Shown one piece after another: positions 32,211 to 43,800 of a stretch of 64,000 bases of DNA. The first letter of the stretch is position 1. Each line of letters opens with the position of its first letter. The notes under the pieces are model-generated. The model made no database searches, was not told the DNA's origin, and worked only from the letters and a program-made list of their open reading frames with translations. This DNA is from Stereocaulon alpinum. Lineage: Eukaryota; Ascomycota; Lecanoromycetes; Lecanorales; Stereocaulaceae. The position numbers and the translations under genes were made by a program. The stretch is taken from NCBI GenBank assembly GCA_018257865.1, contig JAEUBA010000019.1:62001-126000 (forward strand), read 5' to 3'.

Positions 32211-33380
32211 TCACCCAGCGACCTGGGAAGCAATTGCCTCGTCGCTGGTGTCGTGGTTGATGGACTCGGAAAGTAACGCCTCTAACGCGTTCTCGTCATC
32301 CGCGATAGATGTATTCGTTGGCTCGACTACTGGAGAGGCTGGGTCAACATCATCCAAGCCACGACCGGACACAGCACCGACGCTCCCCGCGCGGCTTCCT
32401 GGCATACTCTGGATCGGGCTCTGTTCCCGTTTGAAGACGATGTCGTCGTCTCTGAAATCTGAAAAGCTGTTGCCTCCCGACTTCAGAAATTCCTGTATAT
32501 GCTCGCAGCCGCAGCTGTTATGCTTGAGCAACTCTCCCTTCAAGAAGAGTATCTCTTGGCGTAAAGAGTCGACCATCATCCGGAGAGAGTTGTTGTTCTT
32601 CTGCAGTTCTCGAGCTCGATTCTCTAGATTCTGGGTCCATTCCTTCTTCTTTTGGCGACACTTGGATGCAGCGACGCGATTGCGTTCCAAAAATTTGGAT
32701 CGCTTGACGTCCTCTGGCTTGGTCAATTCGGATGTATTTGGTCCGCCACGCGACGCATATTTGCGAGCACGTTTTGGTGATTGAGATGTTTGTTCATTGG
32801 CTGCGAACGTGTTACGCTTGCGCTTCCTGCCTGTTGAAATACCCTCCATTGGCTGCATATGTTGCCCTTCATACAGCCCGAGCAGGCTCTCATTATCATT
32901 ATCGTCGTCTGGTGGTGTCACCTGGCCATACTGTGCTCGAGTATTGGCAGGATCGATGTTGGTGAGAATGTTGGCAGGGGCTGCTTGCTGGTAGCCATGG
33001 TCATATGGCCAGTCCTTGGGACTGAAAATTGCAGAATCCGGGGGTGACAAGGGATGAAAGCCGTTGAGATCGGCTCCCCACGGCATTCCAGCGGCGCCGG
33101 GAGTGGAGAATCCACCATTTGGGAAGGGTGACCCAGTATTGGATGGTGGATCGAAATCGAAAAACGAGGACTCATCGGTGTTCAATTGCCCCAGATTGGA
33201 GCCACGAGATGCCTGCTTCTGTGTCTGCTGTGGCTGTATAGTTCGCGAATTGGGAGCCCCATTGCCAAACATCTTCACATATTCATTGCTCTTGGTTAGG
33301 TCATGGCTAGTGGGCTGGGCGAACATGTTTGCAGGTCCGTAGGTACTCGCAGACATGTAACGCTGGGTGGTAGCCGTCAT
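32211..33380 (-). CDS. ATF/CREB-type bZIP transcription factor (AtfA-like)
   Basis: A single exon from the ATG at 33380 gives 389 residues. AtfA/Atf1 factors bind CRE-like sites under stress-activated MAP kinase control and drive stress and spore genes. The bZIP lies at about 220-285: basic region KFLERNRVAASKCRQKKKEW, then a zipper with ELQKNNNSLRMMVDSL and EILFLKGELLKHNSCGCEHI. The AASKCRQKKK signature and the following CGC are typical of this subgroup. The N-terminal half is Pro/Ser/Gln-rich, with SP motifs (FHPLSPPDSAIFSP) that could be MAP-kinase sites, and a basic RKRKR cluster. It is shorter than most AtfA proteins. The same frame is open upstream to 33632 without an ATG, so that part is leader. 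Confidence 0.9.
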   Translation of the reverse strand: MTATTQRYMSASTYGPANMFAQPTSHDLTKSNEYVKMFGNGAPNSRTIQPQQTQKQASRGSNLGQLNTDESSFFDFDPPSNTGSPFPNGGFSTPGAAGMPWGADLNGFHPLSPPDSAIFSPKDWPYDHGYQQAAPANILTNIDPANTRAQYGQVTPPDDDNDNESLLGLYEGQHMQPMEGISTGRKRKRNTFAANEQTSQSPKRARKYASRGGPNTSELTKPEDVKRSKFLERNRVAASKCRQKKKEWTQNLENRARELQKNNNSLRMMVDSLRQEILFLKGELLKHNSCGCEHIQEFLKSGGNSFSDFRDDDIVFKREQSPIQSMPGSRAGSVGAVSGRGLDDVDPASPVVEPTNTSIADDENALEALLSESINHDTSDEAIASQVAG

Positions 33381-34000
33381 ACTAGACGTGGTCGTCAAAG
33401 GCAGATTGAGGATGCGGCAAAGTGTCTGCGCCCAACGAGAGCTGTCAGCGACCACAGATGGCAACAAGAGAACATGTGTGGCAAAAGTAGGTAAAAACGG
33501 ACCTATCTCCTTTGTACAGTGTTTTGCACTATTTATTGATGGCAATTCGAGTCTCCAGGAAGTGGTTGTGGTCAAAAATTGTGTGTTCGGAGCGACCTCC
33601 AAGGTGGCAAAAGTGGCAAAAGCGAGTGCCAAGGGCAGGCCTCAAGTTACCGGCGCAGCTCCGGAAATCAACAAAAAAGCTTCTATCAAATTTGCAACTT
33701 AATTTCCGAGTCAAGGAGCTTTTCGTGTCCGCTTCCTTAACCTTGATATAGTATTGTGATCTTGACGCGTTGTGGCTGAATAGAGCTGTGATGGTGGCAG
33801 TTGTTGAAGTGGGATGAAGTAGTAGTCCGGATTCCGGGATGATGCAGGACGTAAAGAAAAGGAAAGCGGAGGGCCGGAGATAGCCACGGTGCCCAAGAAT
33901 GAAGAACCAATGGTCGATTGACTTTTCACAGGTGGGAGACCGAAGTTTGAATGATTCGCTAACCTCTAGCCTCTAGCCTTTAGGTAGCCATGAACGAGCG

Positions 34001-34096
34001 CTTTCCCCTCTCTGAATCGGAAGTCTGGGCGGTAAGACCCATGGCATTCCAACTTTTCCATGACCGGGGGGGTGTCCGGTTGTTCCTGCCCGCCCA
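34001..34096. repeat. direct duplication, copy 1
   Basis: This shares CCCTCTCT, GTCTGGGCGG, ATGGCATTCCAACTTT, TCCATG, TCCGG and TGTTCCTGCC in order with a second copy 182 bp downstream. Copies differ by substitutions and small indels. Confidence 0.7.
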
Positions 34097-34182
34097 GTAA
34101 TGGCGTTGCGCTAAGCTCTTAGTTTCCATGCTCCCTAAGGTACCTTGTGAGTTCAGATCGTCCTGCGCAACATTCCCGAGCT

Positions 34183-34294
34183 CTTTGCCCTCTCTAAAGC
34201 CGGTGTCTGGGCGGCAAAGATCGATGGCATTCCAACTTTGTCCATGTTGTCATGTCCCATCCGGAGACACATCCGGCTGTTCCTGCCTGCCTAT
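34183..34294. repeat. direct duplication, copy 2
   Basis: This is the second copy of the segment at 34001-34096, slightly longer, with an insertion before the TCCGGCTGTTCCTGCC part. Confidence 0.7.
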
Positions 34295-35149
34295 CCTATG
34301 TCGCGACAACATGTGTGACAGGCCGGAATGCGTACAGGTCAGCCTGTAACAACATTCCGAAATGTGGCTTTTTGATAAGCAAGGGCGATCTTGCTCATCC
34401 CACTTGCGTCTGTTTGGCCGATCCTTGAAAGCCGTAAGGGCGACTTTTGCATCATAGCGCATCCTTGGAACGAGACTAGTGGCGCACAGCACCCCACCTA
34501 ACGTGGCTTATACGCCCGTTGCTTGTCACATTGGCATCATTCTTCATCAGAAACCCGTCAATACGCTGCGGCTGGCAGCGGAGGAACCTCCAGGAGGCCC
34601 AGACCTAGTTTCGCTCTCGATCGTCGCAGATTCTCGCTTCAACGTTAAATAAAGTAGGGTATCCCTCCTGAGTAGTTCTAACAGGCATCCGCAAAGATTG
34701 ACTCGAAGTGGTTGGGTATGTGTAAGCGTATGAGCTACATGTGTAATCGATTCACGTGATTGGCGAATCGCACAACAGCGTGATTCATATGCCGAGGGTT
34801 GCAAGTCATTAATGATTCAGTGACTGTATACGTGTACGAGTACGTCCCGCTTAATAATTAATAATATACCATAGGGCAGAATCAAGCCTCATTCGGTCGA
34901 GCTAGTGACCAAATGGGCTATCCCGACTATCACTTTTTCTGCTGCATGTTCATCAATTTCCTTCGTCGAAAATCCCGATAATTTACTTTTAGCGAATTGT
35001 TGATTGTTGTCACACTGCCCTTAGTCCTTGCAATGAAAGACATGACTAAATTGGAGGTAACGCGTTACAGTGCTACAGCGTGCTCTTACTCGAGTGGAGC
35101 ATGCCCTAATTTTCTCCTAATGCTTGGCTCTGTCAATCTCTCATCAGGT

Positions 35150-36430
35150 TCCCAGGATGAATTTTATATCCATAATTCGAGCACCTTCCTTGTCCGTGGT
35201 TGGCTTCTACCCTGTTGATATTCTGAAGACCGTTGTCGCTGGAACATTCTTTCAGATTCTGGAGGTTCTAATCGGGGCAAAGGCCACAGCAAGCGAGCGT
35301 CTTGCCAAGTCTGCCCATACCATGGATCCCCAATTCCTCCCTATAACCTCATTGCGGGAAAGTCATCTGTGAAGATTTCGCGTACTACTGTCGAATGTTC
35401 ACGTAGGATTGGGAACGTGAGTACCACGGTTCATATCCACCACGCATTTGACCTCGAGGAATTTGGGTTGGAGTGAGACCTCCGTAATCTTGCGGTGGCT
35501 GCTCTCCTATACGAGATACTGGCCTCCTACTAGGCTTGCATTGGTCTGCCTTTCATTGTCCATGAACGCTCGTTGAGAGTCGGTGCTTTGCCGCAACTCG
35601 AAGAGGTATCTATCGAACTTGGTCGATGCCGTAGCGACAACTTCATATTGTTCTACCGTCACATCGGGTACTGGTCACTCCATCTCTACACTCGCCTTCT
35701 TCTGCGCCTCAAATGCCTCGACCTTAGTGAATGCAGTGGCGGTCTACAAAGCATTGTGAAATCGTCGTATATTCCACCGTACCTTTTTCAAAACATCCTC
35801 GTTAGAATATTCTCTGGCAAAGCTGTAGAGCTCATCCTCATCAATCTTGATCATCTCCATTCTTCGAATTTGCTTGAAATTTAGCCTCTTTACATCCACC
35901 TCCCCTCTGCACTTAGTCTGGCCTCATTCCAGAGGCGGATAGTAAAGACTCACATGGATCCTGAACATCAAAGCTTCGTCAAACGCACCAGCCTTCTGAT
36001 GTTCAAGAACAGAATGCCAGTGAAGTATTCGGGGACTTGAAGGAACACCAAGATAAGGCTATCGCGCTAAAATTCACTATTCGTTTCATACGCAAGAAAG
36101 ACGTCAACTTCATCAAGCAGTAGTACACAATCCCAGAATTCTGCCAAGTGGAACTTTCCCTAGAATTCTTCTCCACCTCTACCGCCGTGAGACCCAGACC
36201 GCCACAGGCAACTCGGAACAATGACTTCCACAAATCCCAGCAATGCTTTCGGCGGTTGATATTCTGCCGACACCAGGGACACCGTAAAGCAAAACAACCA
36301 GCCCTTCACCTTAACCTTTCCCGCGCCCAAGATCCCCATCGTACCTAGCTTATCTGTCCTCGACCTCTACACCTTCGTCAATGAAATCATCGTGCACAAA
36401 AGACAAAACCATCAATTCATAACCGAGCCA
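35150..36430 (+). pseudogene. decayed gene of unknown family
   Basis: Plus-strand fragments read in order as one protein broken by stops and frame changes. They include FYPVDILKTVVAGTFFQILE, ALPQLEEVSIELGRCRSDNF, RLKCLDLSECSGGLQSIVKS (ending at a TAG at 35882), DPEHQSFVKRTSLLMFKNRM and SVLDLYTFVNEIIVHKRQNH. The leucine-rich pattern LEEVSIEL and LKCLDLSECS resembles the C-terminal halves of fungal F-box or leucine-rich-repeat hypothetical proteins. The number of stops makes a working gene with introns unlikely, though a multi-exon gene cannot be ruled out. The limits given are approximate. Confidence 0.4.
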
Positions 36431-37027
36431 TAACTTGAACTCGTTGAACCCATCAAAGAAGCTTCGCCATCTCCAAGATCCTCCAACTGTTACTACGTAA
36501 AGCTGATCCAGGCATCAGCATGCATTGAATTACAGAAAATAGAAACCCACAAAACTTATCTCGTAGAATACATCGCGATACCCATCACTGCTATAACGCT
36601 CAACAATCCTCGACCCATCTCCCATCCTCTGCGCCCATGACTTTCCCTTCCCTCCAGCCCCCCCCCGGCGCCTAATCACCTAACCCATCTAAACAGCGGG
36701 TTCTTGATGGTGGTTGGTTGGTTGTTTGGTTGGTTGGAGGGGGAGGTGGGGGCTTTGCTGGGGGGGTGGGGATGGGGATTGGTTTGTTGAGTGAGGTAGG
36801 AGGGTTTCTTGGGGGTCGTGTGGCTGGGGGGTAGTGTGTGGGGGTGGCGGGGGAGGTGAGTGGGAGGTAGGCGGTGATGGTGTGGTGCAGGGGGGGAAGG
36901 GAAGGGAGAGGGGGGATCGATGAGGGCAGTGTTTTCAGAACTTCGTCGCATATACATTTCAAATTTTGAACTTTTCGTCATTAGAATTAAATCTCAGTAG
37001 AGCATCCTCATTATCCTAGAATGGCCA
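36431..37027. other. non-coding, with G-rich low-complexity tract
   Basis: This is the 3' flank of the carboxypeptidase gene. It is dominated by the G/T-rich tract at about 36705-36910. Open frames across it are Pro/Thr-rich shadows of the repeat. Confidence 0.6.
36705..36910 (+). repeat. G-rich low-complexity tract with G-quadruplex potential
   Basis: About 200 bp on the plus strand begin with GGTTGGTTGG-type repeats. They continue as runs of three to eight G spaced by one to six bases (GGGGGAGGTGGGGG and similar). The neighbouring gene is transcribed on the other strand, ending at 37028, so this tract would be C-rich in any read-through transcript. Confidence 0.7.
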
Positions 37028-38943
37028 TCATGAGAGATCCAACTCCCTCCTTACAAACTTCCCATACCCCCCCGCCTCAGTCGTCGACGCACTCGCCGCC
37101 GAACTCGCACTACTAACCGGCGCCAAACTCTCAGCCGGCACTTCAGTAATCGGATTCGTAATAGCAGCCGTATAAGTAGCCGCAAACGCACTACCCGTTT
37201 CACTCGGAATAGGTACATACGGTTCCGTATGCGTCTCGTTTGCATTGCCTTTAGTTTCGTACGTGCCTGTTAATGATACGCCTCCGGTTGCTATGTCGAG
37301 ATTACCTAGTACACGCCTGAAGAGTTCCAGAGAAGCTAGTGGTTGGTAGAAAGGTACTTCGTGGCCTGCTTCGTAGATTGTCATAAAGGAGAAATTCCCA
37401 TACTGTCTCACTTGGCCGTATTCTGTCCCATCAACTACGAATGGTGCGTAACCCGCTGCTCGGAATTCTGCGCTGTGGGTGTAGTCAACTTGGAGTGAGA
37501 CGGCTTGCCCGCCGAACCAGTTGCAGATGTAGTCTGCGTCGCCATGGTACAGAGCCACGCGGACGGAGCTGTTGAGGAGGAATTCGAGATCGGTGAGCCA
37601 GTTGGGGTAGACGAAGTCGCCGGTTTTCTGGAAGGCGTAGTAGACGTCGGCGTTGGATTCGGTATAGTTTAGGTTCACGCCAAGAGCGTTTTGGACGTGA
37701 GGAAGATTGAGATATTCTACGAAGTAGGTTGGGGGAGTTGGATCTATGTATGGATGACGGATGCTGGGAACTGATTGTTAGCATAGATCCGAAAGTGATG
37801 GGATGATTTATCATTTACTCATAGACACCGCGGCCGCTGTACACGTAGTAAGGACTTTCAACGTTCGTTCTGCATTGGTCGGTGGCTTGGAAACAAAATT
37901 GTTGACCGACGTCCGTGGATCTGTTGGCCTGCTCGCATGCGGCACAGAGGTCGAGACAACCGCCAATCATATAGCAGGCGAACTTCATGAATTCATAGAC
38001 AGTGTCATTGACTGCTTTGATTCCGTACGTGTTGTTCACTGCAAACTCTGGATAGTAAGGCGCTTGGATCGACTCGCTGATTATGCCGTTGCCGATACCG
38101 AGAGTATCCATGACAAGCTCCGTGCCAGTCGTGGTCCCATTGGCGATCAACGCGTTTTGCTCGGAGAAGTATCTGAAGAACGCTGGACCATAGTGGCCGC
38201 CGTAAGATTCTGTCCAGAGATTGAAGGTCTTGTTCTGAACTTTGCCATCCAATTGAGGCAGGGCACTGAGGAAACCTTGTAGGATGTGCCATGCAGCCAT
38301 AGCAGCCATGTCTGATGTGCCAATTGAAGACGAATCGTAAGGGTATTCTCCATCCACCCCGTAGGTGGAATTTTCTACCTCACCAGTGAAAGGATTCAGG
38401 CTCCCAGCCTCCTCTGCTACATAAGAGAAGCCGGTTCCGAGCGGTTGCGAGAGGAATAGCAGGTTAGATACCTCGCTCCACGAATTTTCGTTGACGACTG
38501 TTTTGAGATCTTGGGTCACGTTGCAGGGACCAAGTTCTAACACCCTCAGTATTCGTACGCGTAGCTCTCATTATTTTTAAGCTTTACTCACCTTGAAAGA
38601 GACCAATAAGCGAGTCGCTTCCAGGGCCACCATTCAACCAGAGTGTAAGGGGAGCTGTTTCGGGGTTGTGCCGCGCTTCAAAAAACCAAAAGAATGTATG
38701 TGAATTCGGAGCGAGGTCGACATAGCCGGCATATGACCCAACACCAGGCGTAGTTTCACAAACACCCTCTTTCCCAGGCTCTTTGTAACGGATTGTAACG
38801 CCAGTGGGCGATTTGATCGTAGTTACACCTGTTGCATTTGCAGGAACCTGTCTGTGCTCGAGACTCGGGAAAGCCTCGGTTATAAAGGGCGAAGAGAGCA
38901 AGCTCAAGCCCAGAGAGGCGGATTTGAGACTTGTGAGAAACAT
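37028..38943 (-). CDS. secreted serine carboxypeptidase (S10, CpdS-like)
   Basis: Three exons (38943-38592, 38536-37819, 37763-37028) give 601 residues. The enzyme removes C-terminal residues from peptides, probably extracellularly at acidic pH. A hydrophobic signal sequence (MFLTSLKSASLGLSLLSSPF) is followed by LTLWLNGGPGSDSLIGLFQE, FLSQPLGTGFSYVAEE, and the nucleophile elbow WTESYGGHYGPAFF with Ser228. The charge-relay Asp lies in YHGDADYICNW and the His in YEAGHEVPFYQP. The oxyanion motif reads GGPGSDS where many members have GGPGSSS. There are many N-glycosylation sequons and paired cysteines. The C-terminal tail (about 540-601) is Ser/Ala/Thr-rich and ends in a basic stretch, not a clear GPI signal. 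Confidence 0.94.
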
Positions 38944-39853
38944 AGTGAGAGGGAGGAATCTAGGAATAAAGAAGAGAAAGAAAAATAGACACTGAAAAGC
39001 GCAGAGCTTACAAGTGCGGGGATGTGAGCTTTTCACAGCTCTGAGAGACTTTTGTTTTCGTTATGCAATATCCATGTAGGTGTAGGGGACAGCATGACGC
39101 ACTTCACGTGTGTGCGGGAAGGCGTTGTGGACGATGTCGATGGGGTACTTTGCCTACCTGCCTACCTGGGTCCTAGGTCGTACTGCAATCTCGGCGCTTG
39201 GTTAATGCATGACATCAAGCAGAGAAATGCGTGGTTGAAGCTGTCACCACAGAAGTGCCCAGAGGTCCATTCGTTTCCTCGATAAGCTTGTGCCGCAGAC
39301 AGAGCAGGTCCTCCAATACGCTGCCTTGTCCGTCTATGCCACATTAGGAAGGTGCACATGTACCCAACTCGTCAAGATCGTAAACCATGCGGCATGCCCC
39401 GTAGCAGGTCTTAGCGGCTCGAGCTTGTCCTATCGAAGAAGGTGGTGGGTTTAATACATGTACGAAGTGACATCAAGCTGCAGCTTTTGTATGAAAGGGA
39501 AAACTACTCGAGGAGAAAGGCATCCAGACATCCAGGCACCGAGTCTTTCCAAGAGTAGGTTGAAACGCGAAAACGTGCAAGTAACAGCGAAGCGAAGTGC
39601 GTGACAAGGATGTCGAAGACAACGCTAGTTAAGTATAAACCTACAAACTTTGTCCACTAAGGACGATAGCGGCGGGGGAAGGCTTGGTTGGGGCTTGGGG
39701 TAGCGAAGGTTGAGGCTCCAAGGTAACGCTCAGCGCCTCCAGTGCCAAGCCGCTCACGTGATAGCGTGCCAAACGCATTCACGCGTTCCTTACCCCTCCA
39801 ATCCCATCACCACACAATTCTATCTCGTCCACTCCAATTGTAAGCCCTTAGCA
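38944..39853. other. divergent promoter region, no gene seen
   Basis: This is 910 bp between carboxypeptidase (minus) and RPA3 (plus) start codons. No coding frame is supported. Confidence 0.5.
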
Positions 39854-40323
39854 ATGGCATCTGAATCGACTCCTCGCATAAACGCCAAGTACCTTGACTC
39901 ATTCACCAACCAAACTGTCCGCATCCTTGGCAAAGTAGTCTCCCTGCGTGGTGAGACAGCTACCATCGATGCCAACGGATCTATAAACCTGCATCTGAAT
40001 CGGGTACGTTATATAACTTGGAGCTACGGATCCTCCATATGCTGAATTACGTCGCTGATCTCGGTGCCAGGACGCCCACCTAAGCCTCAATAACGCTGTC
40101 GAAATCGTAGGAAAGGTGCAGCCGGATTTGAGCGTCAAGGTGTTACAGGCAACGGACTTTGGGAGCAATATCGGTATGGTACCCTTCCCAGCGGCTGGTG
40201 TGGAACGACGACGGAGCAAAGACAGCTGATACATTGGGTGGGTTTGCAGATTTCAACGCCGTCGAAGCGGTCGTGGACGCTACACATCGGTATAAAGAGA
40301 TATTCTACGAGAGCAATGACTGA
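39854..40323 (+). CDS. replication protein A subunit 3 (RPA14/Ssb3)
   Basis: Three exons (39854-40003, 40071-40173, 40250-40323) give 108 residues. RPA3 is the smallest subunit of the single-strand DNA-binding heterotrimer used in replication, repair and recombination. It is one OB-fold: PRINAKYLDSFTNQTVRILG, KVVSLRGETATIDANGSINL, VEIVGKVQPDLSVKVLQATD, and a C-terminal helix that joins the trimer core (FNAVEAVVDATHRYKEIFYE). The length matches fungal orthologues, and each junction restores a continuous domain. A likely shared promoter with the carboxypeptidase gene has no obvious functional meaning. Confidence 0.93.
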
Positions 40324-40819
40324 GCCGGACGGCCTTGCAGGAAGTATGTAATGAGACGTGAGGCGGTTCACGATGGCAGCATTGTCTAGCCATCAAGCAT
40401 GAGCTGTGAGACTATGGCGTGAGGGATTCAGCATCTGAAGAGCCTGGTGCACAGGATGCATAGCACTGTTCAAACATAAGGGGAAAGCTTCGGGATTTAT
40501 GCTTTCTAGGTAGTGTAGGAGGCGTGACTGTTGGAGTCTGGTTATGGTGAAATCGCAAAAGCATAATGCTACTCTAGAGGAGCACTCCATCGACCCCCTT
40601 GGTATGATAGTCAAACCATCTCTAGGAGCAAAACTTCGAGCATGGCTATTTTTTAGTGTATAGCCCATCTTGGGTGTCCTGTCATCATTTCTATGTACAG
40701 CCAATGCATGATGCTTGATCGCTAATGTCAAATCTCCCATGCTGGTATGGCTATCATGGCCTAATATGTACAGTGACAACGCTCTCACAAATAGAAGTCT
40801 GCATTGATCGAAGTGTCAG
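40324..40819. other. intergenic between convergent genes
   Basis: This is 496 bp containing the 3' ends of RPA3 (plus) and the GATA regulator (minus). No further feature was seen. Confidence 0.5.
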
Positions 40820-43800
40820 TCAAGGCAAAGCTTCAAGCTCTGCACTAAGCCTCCTATTTTCATTTGTCACTACGCCTGGTGACTTCAGCTCTCTCCTATC
40901 CCGCAATTGTCCGTCCGGCGATGATGCAGCTTTAGGGAACTGGAAATCTACCCACAGAGAATCATCTCCTTGCTCAACCGGATCTTCGTATACGCCAAAC
41001 CAAGCTGGAGGACTGCTAGGCATAGGCACATCTGTGCTCAGCAAGTCCTGTGAATCAAATTGCGAGAAGTCGAAGTCCATAGTTCGTACGTGACGGCCAG
41101 GAGTGTTATGTAGAGATGGCAAGGATGGGAAATCAAAACTTTGGGATCCAGGACTACCGTTGTTTGCTTCCGAGAGAAGATGATTTAGATGGGCGGTGAA
41201 GGGACTCATCTCTCCAAGCGGCTCGGTATGTTTGGTGGGGGTACGTTTGGGAGTTGTTGTAGGCCGAAGCAACGCTTTCGCAGCGGAAGAGAAGAAGTCG
41301 CCCGTCGTGGGTGGAAGTCGTCCCGGTGTCCTGAGGGGGGTTTTGAAGACCATGGCTCGACTAGAGCTTGTAGGCGTGGGAGTTGTAGAGCGGGCACTGA
41401 TGAACGGATCCTCTTCAAACAGTTGGTCCAGCTCCCCACCCTCACTGGCGGGCGGGCAATTCTCCTTATCAGCTGGGTCAACAATTCTGCTTGCAGTATC
41501 TTCAAAGGCCTTCGTCCTGGAATCTCCATTCTCCGAGCCGGCTCTTGGGATGCGCTTCGAACTTGCTTCCTGCGATTGAGTGGGTGAAGGAAAGAGTATA
41601 CGCCTAGTGGGCTGGGGTGTGAGATCCCCTAACTCGATAGGAACTTGCTGAGTCCCAACAAATTTGTGAGGCGAAGACTTGATAGCCCGCTCCAACGCTG
41701 CCAGTGCTGAAGCATCATTCATCGTTGTCCTCTTGCCCTGGGGCGATGTGAGCTGAGCACTCGATGCCCGTCGATGCTTCATAATTGGTAGCTGAGGTTC
41801 GGCCTCCAAAGTATCTGTCTGTCCTCCTTCGTATACTGGCGAGGAAGCATTGGTGTACGAATTTGCCGTACCAGTTGTGTCATTCGCGGGTTGGTCGGAT
41901 CCGGAGTCAGTCTGCTGTTTCTTGCTGCTGCTCGCTCGCTTCCGCTTCCCGTCTCCTCCATTCTGTGGCTTCTCCCAGACTTCCCTAGGTCTCATGCACT
42001 TGCGTGTGTGCAGCCATAATCCACAAGCTGTGACCGCATTAGCATTTTTCCGTCAACCTGGTTTAAGACAACTCACGATTGCAAAGCAGGATCTCTGTAA
42101 AGCCTTCATCGGTCTTTAGTACAGACTTCTTGATGATTCTGTAAAGGCATACGTTTCCGCTGTTATCTCTCTGCAGGGCTTGCCAAGAAATGATTCCTCC
42201 CTCTTCCTCGGATATAACGACATGCTCTGGCGTGCCACTGTGGATCTTTACCCAAGCTTTCCTCCATGTTGGTGTCTCAATGGCACCGCAATTCTCGCAA
42301 AATGGTGGCATTTCACCCGCTGCGATAGACGACGCTAGTTTACTCTGAATAGCTTGTTTCCTTCTGGCACCCGAGCCCGTCCCTCCCTCACTTCCTTTTC
42401 GATTACGCGATGTTGGCCTTGATATGGTTTCCGTCACTGACGGCATCAGAGCTGTATCAGACGCTGGATGTGGCCCTGGATGAGGCACTGGAATCCCTGA
42501 CCAGGTTTGCGAGCGACTCAAGGTAGAAGGCCGGGCTGGGTCACTAGCAGGTGCAGGTGGAGGAGCTAGGTCTCCCGACGAGGCTGTTCGGCTCAATAGT
42601 CGGGCATTTCTTGCGATCTGTCTGGACTGAGCCGCGGCCTTTTCATCAATTCCATTTAGCTGAGGCAATTGGTAAGATATAGGATTCGCTTCGGGCACTT
42701 GAGATAGTGAATCTTGTCCCGTCTGAGTCACTGGCAGACTTGGGCGTCTATCATACTGAGCTGCAACGTCTATATCCTCATCATCAATGGGTCGCATTTC
42801 ATCGTCCTCAAAAAGCTCTTCTATCGAGCCACTCATGAAACCCGAGTCGTCAAAGTGTCGAGGAAGAGTGGGAAAATTAGGACTTGAAGGCGCGGTCGAG
42901 CCACCACCATATATTGGAGGTGAAGAAGCGATATCGACTGGAGAGCTCCCTGCCTGGCTCACTTCTGGCGAGGTCAGGGCTGAATACGAAGGTTTGGCTG
43001 AGTCTGCGGGAGCATATGGCGAGGAGTATGACTTCCCCTCTCCAGCAAATGACTCACGCCGTAAGCTGCTACGAGGTGCGGGCAGCTGAGGCCGCTGCAT
43101 CCGATTGGAAGGATTAGCTATTGGCGTAGGCTCCCTTGGGGGTCCTTCCAGTGCGTTTGCAAGACTGTTCGTAGGACGCATAGCAGTAGGTTGGTGAATC
43201 CGTACAGATGCTGCCGTGCTTGCTGCAACCCTCAAAGACTCTGGCTGCTTCCCAAAATCTGTCTTGCCTGACCATTCTGCTTGCGTAACTTTGGCCCTTT
43301 TCCTGTTTGGTCCCTCTTCGAAATGCTCTTCGTTGCTTACGTAGCCAGGATCTATTGATTCTTGCCTTGGTTCATTCTTCCTTGCCCTGCCACGTCCACG
43401 TGGCGCTGCCTTTTGACCAGGAGGTCTACCTCTCCGCTTCGGTGCTGAGGCGGACTGAACGCTGGAAGCCGCACTTGATGGTCGGGGAAGCCGGGAGCCA
43501 ATCTCGGGATTCGAGTAGCTGTTGTCTTGTGGATGGATGCGTTGCATGTCGTTGTTTTTCTGCGCATATCCGTCCCCGCTGAGCAACCGTTGAACGTGTT
43601 CGATGCCATATCCGCCTGTCTGTCCCGATCCTACGGCAGGAGACTGACTCCTGCTTTGATTGGCTTGTTGGAAAAAGTTCGGGTTCGCCTGAAGGAATGT
43701 TGACCAGGCCTGAGGATCGAAGCCTTCGGGCATCATCTGACTTATGTCCCGATATTTCTTCATACTTTCGATGTACTCGCTTTGTAGCGATGTGGGGACC

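Larger units (their letters stand above)
33381..35149. other. intergenic with a diverged direct duplication
   Basis: This holds the bZIP promoter and leader, then non-coding DNA. Two diverged copies of a roughly 100-bp segment lie at 34001-34096 and 34183-34294. No gene is supported. Confidence 0.5.

Noticed and set aside
36672..36981. Proline-rich frames on the minus strand near 36.7-37.0 kb
   Set aside because: They are translations of the G-rich low-complexity tract.
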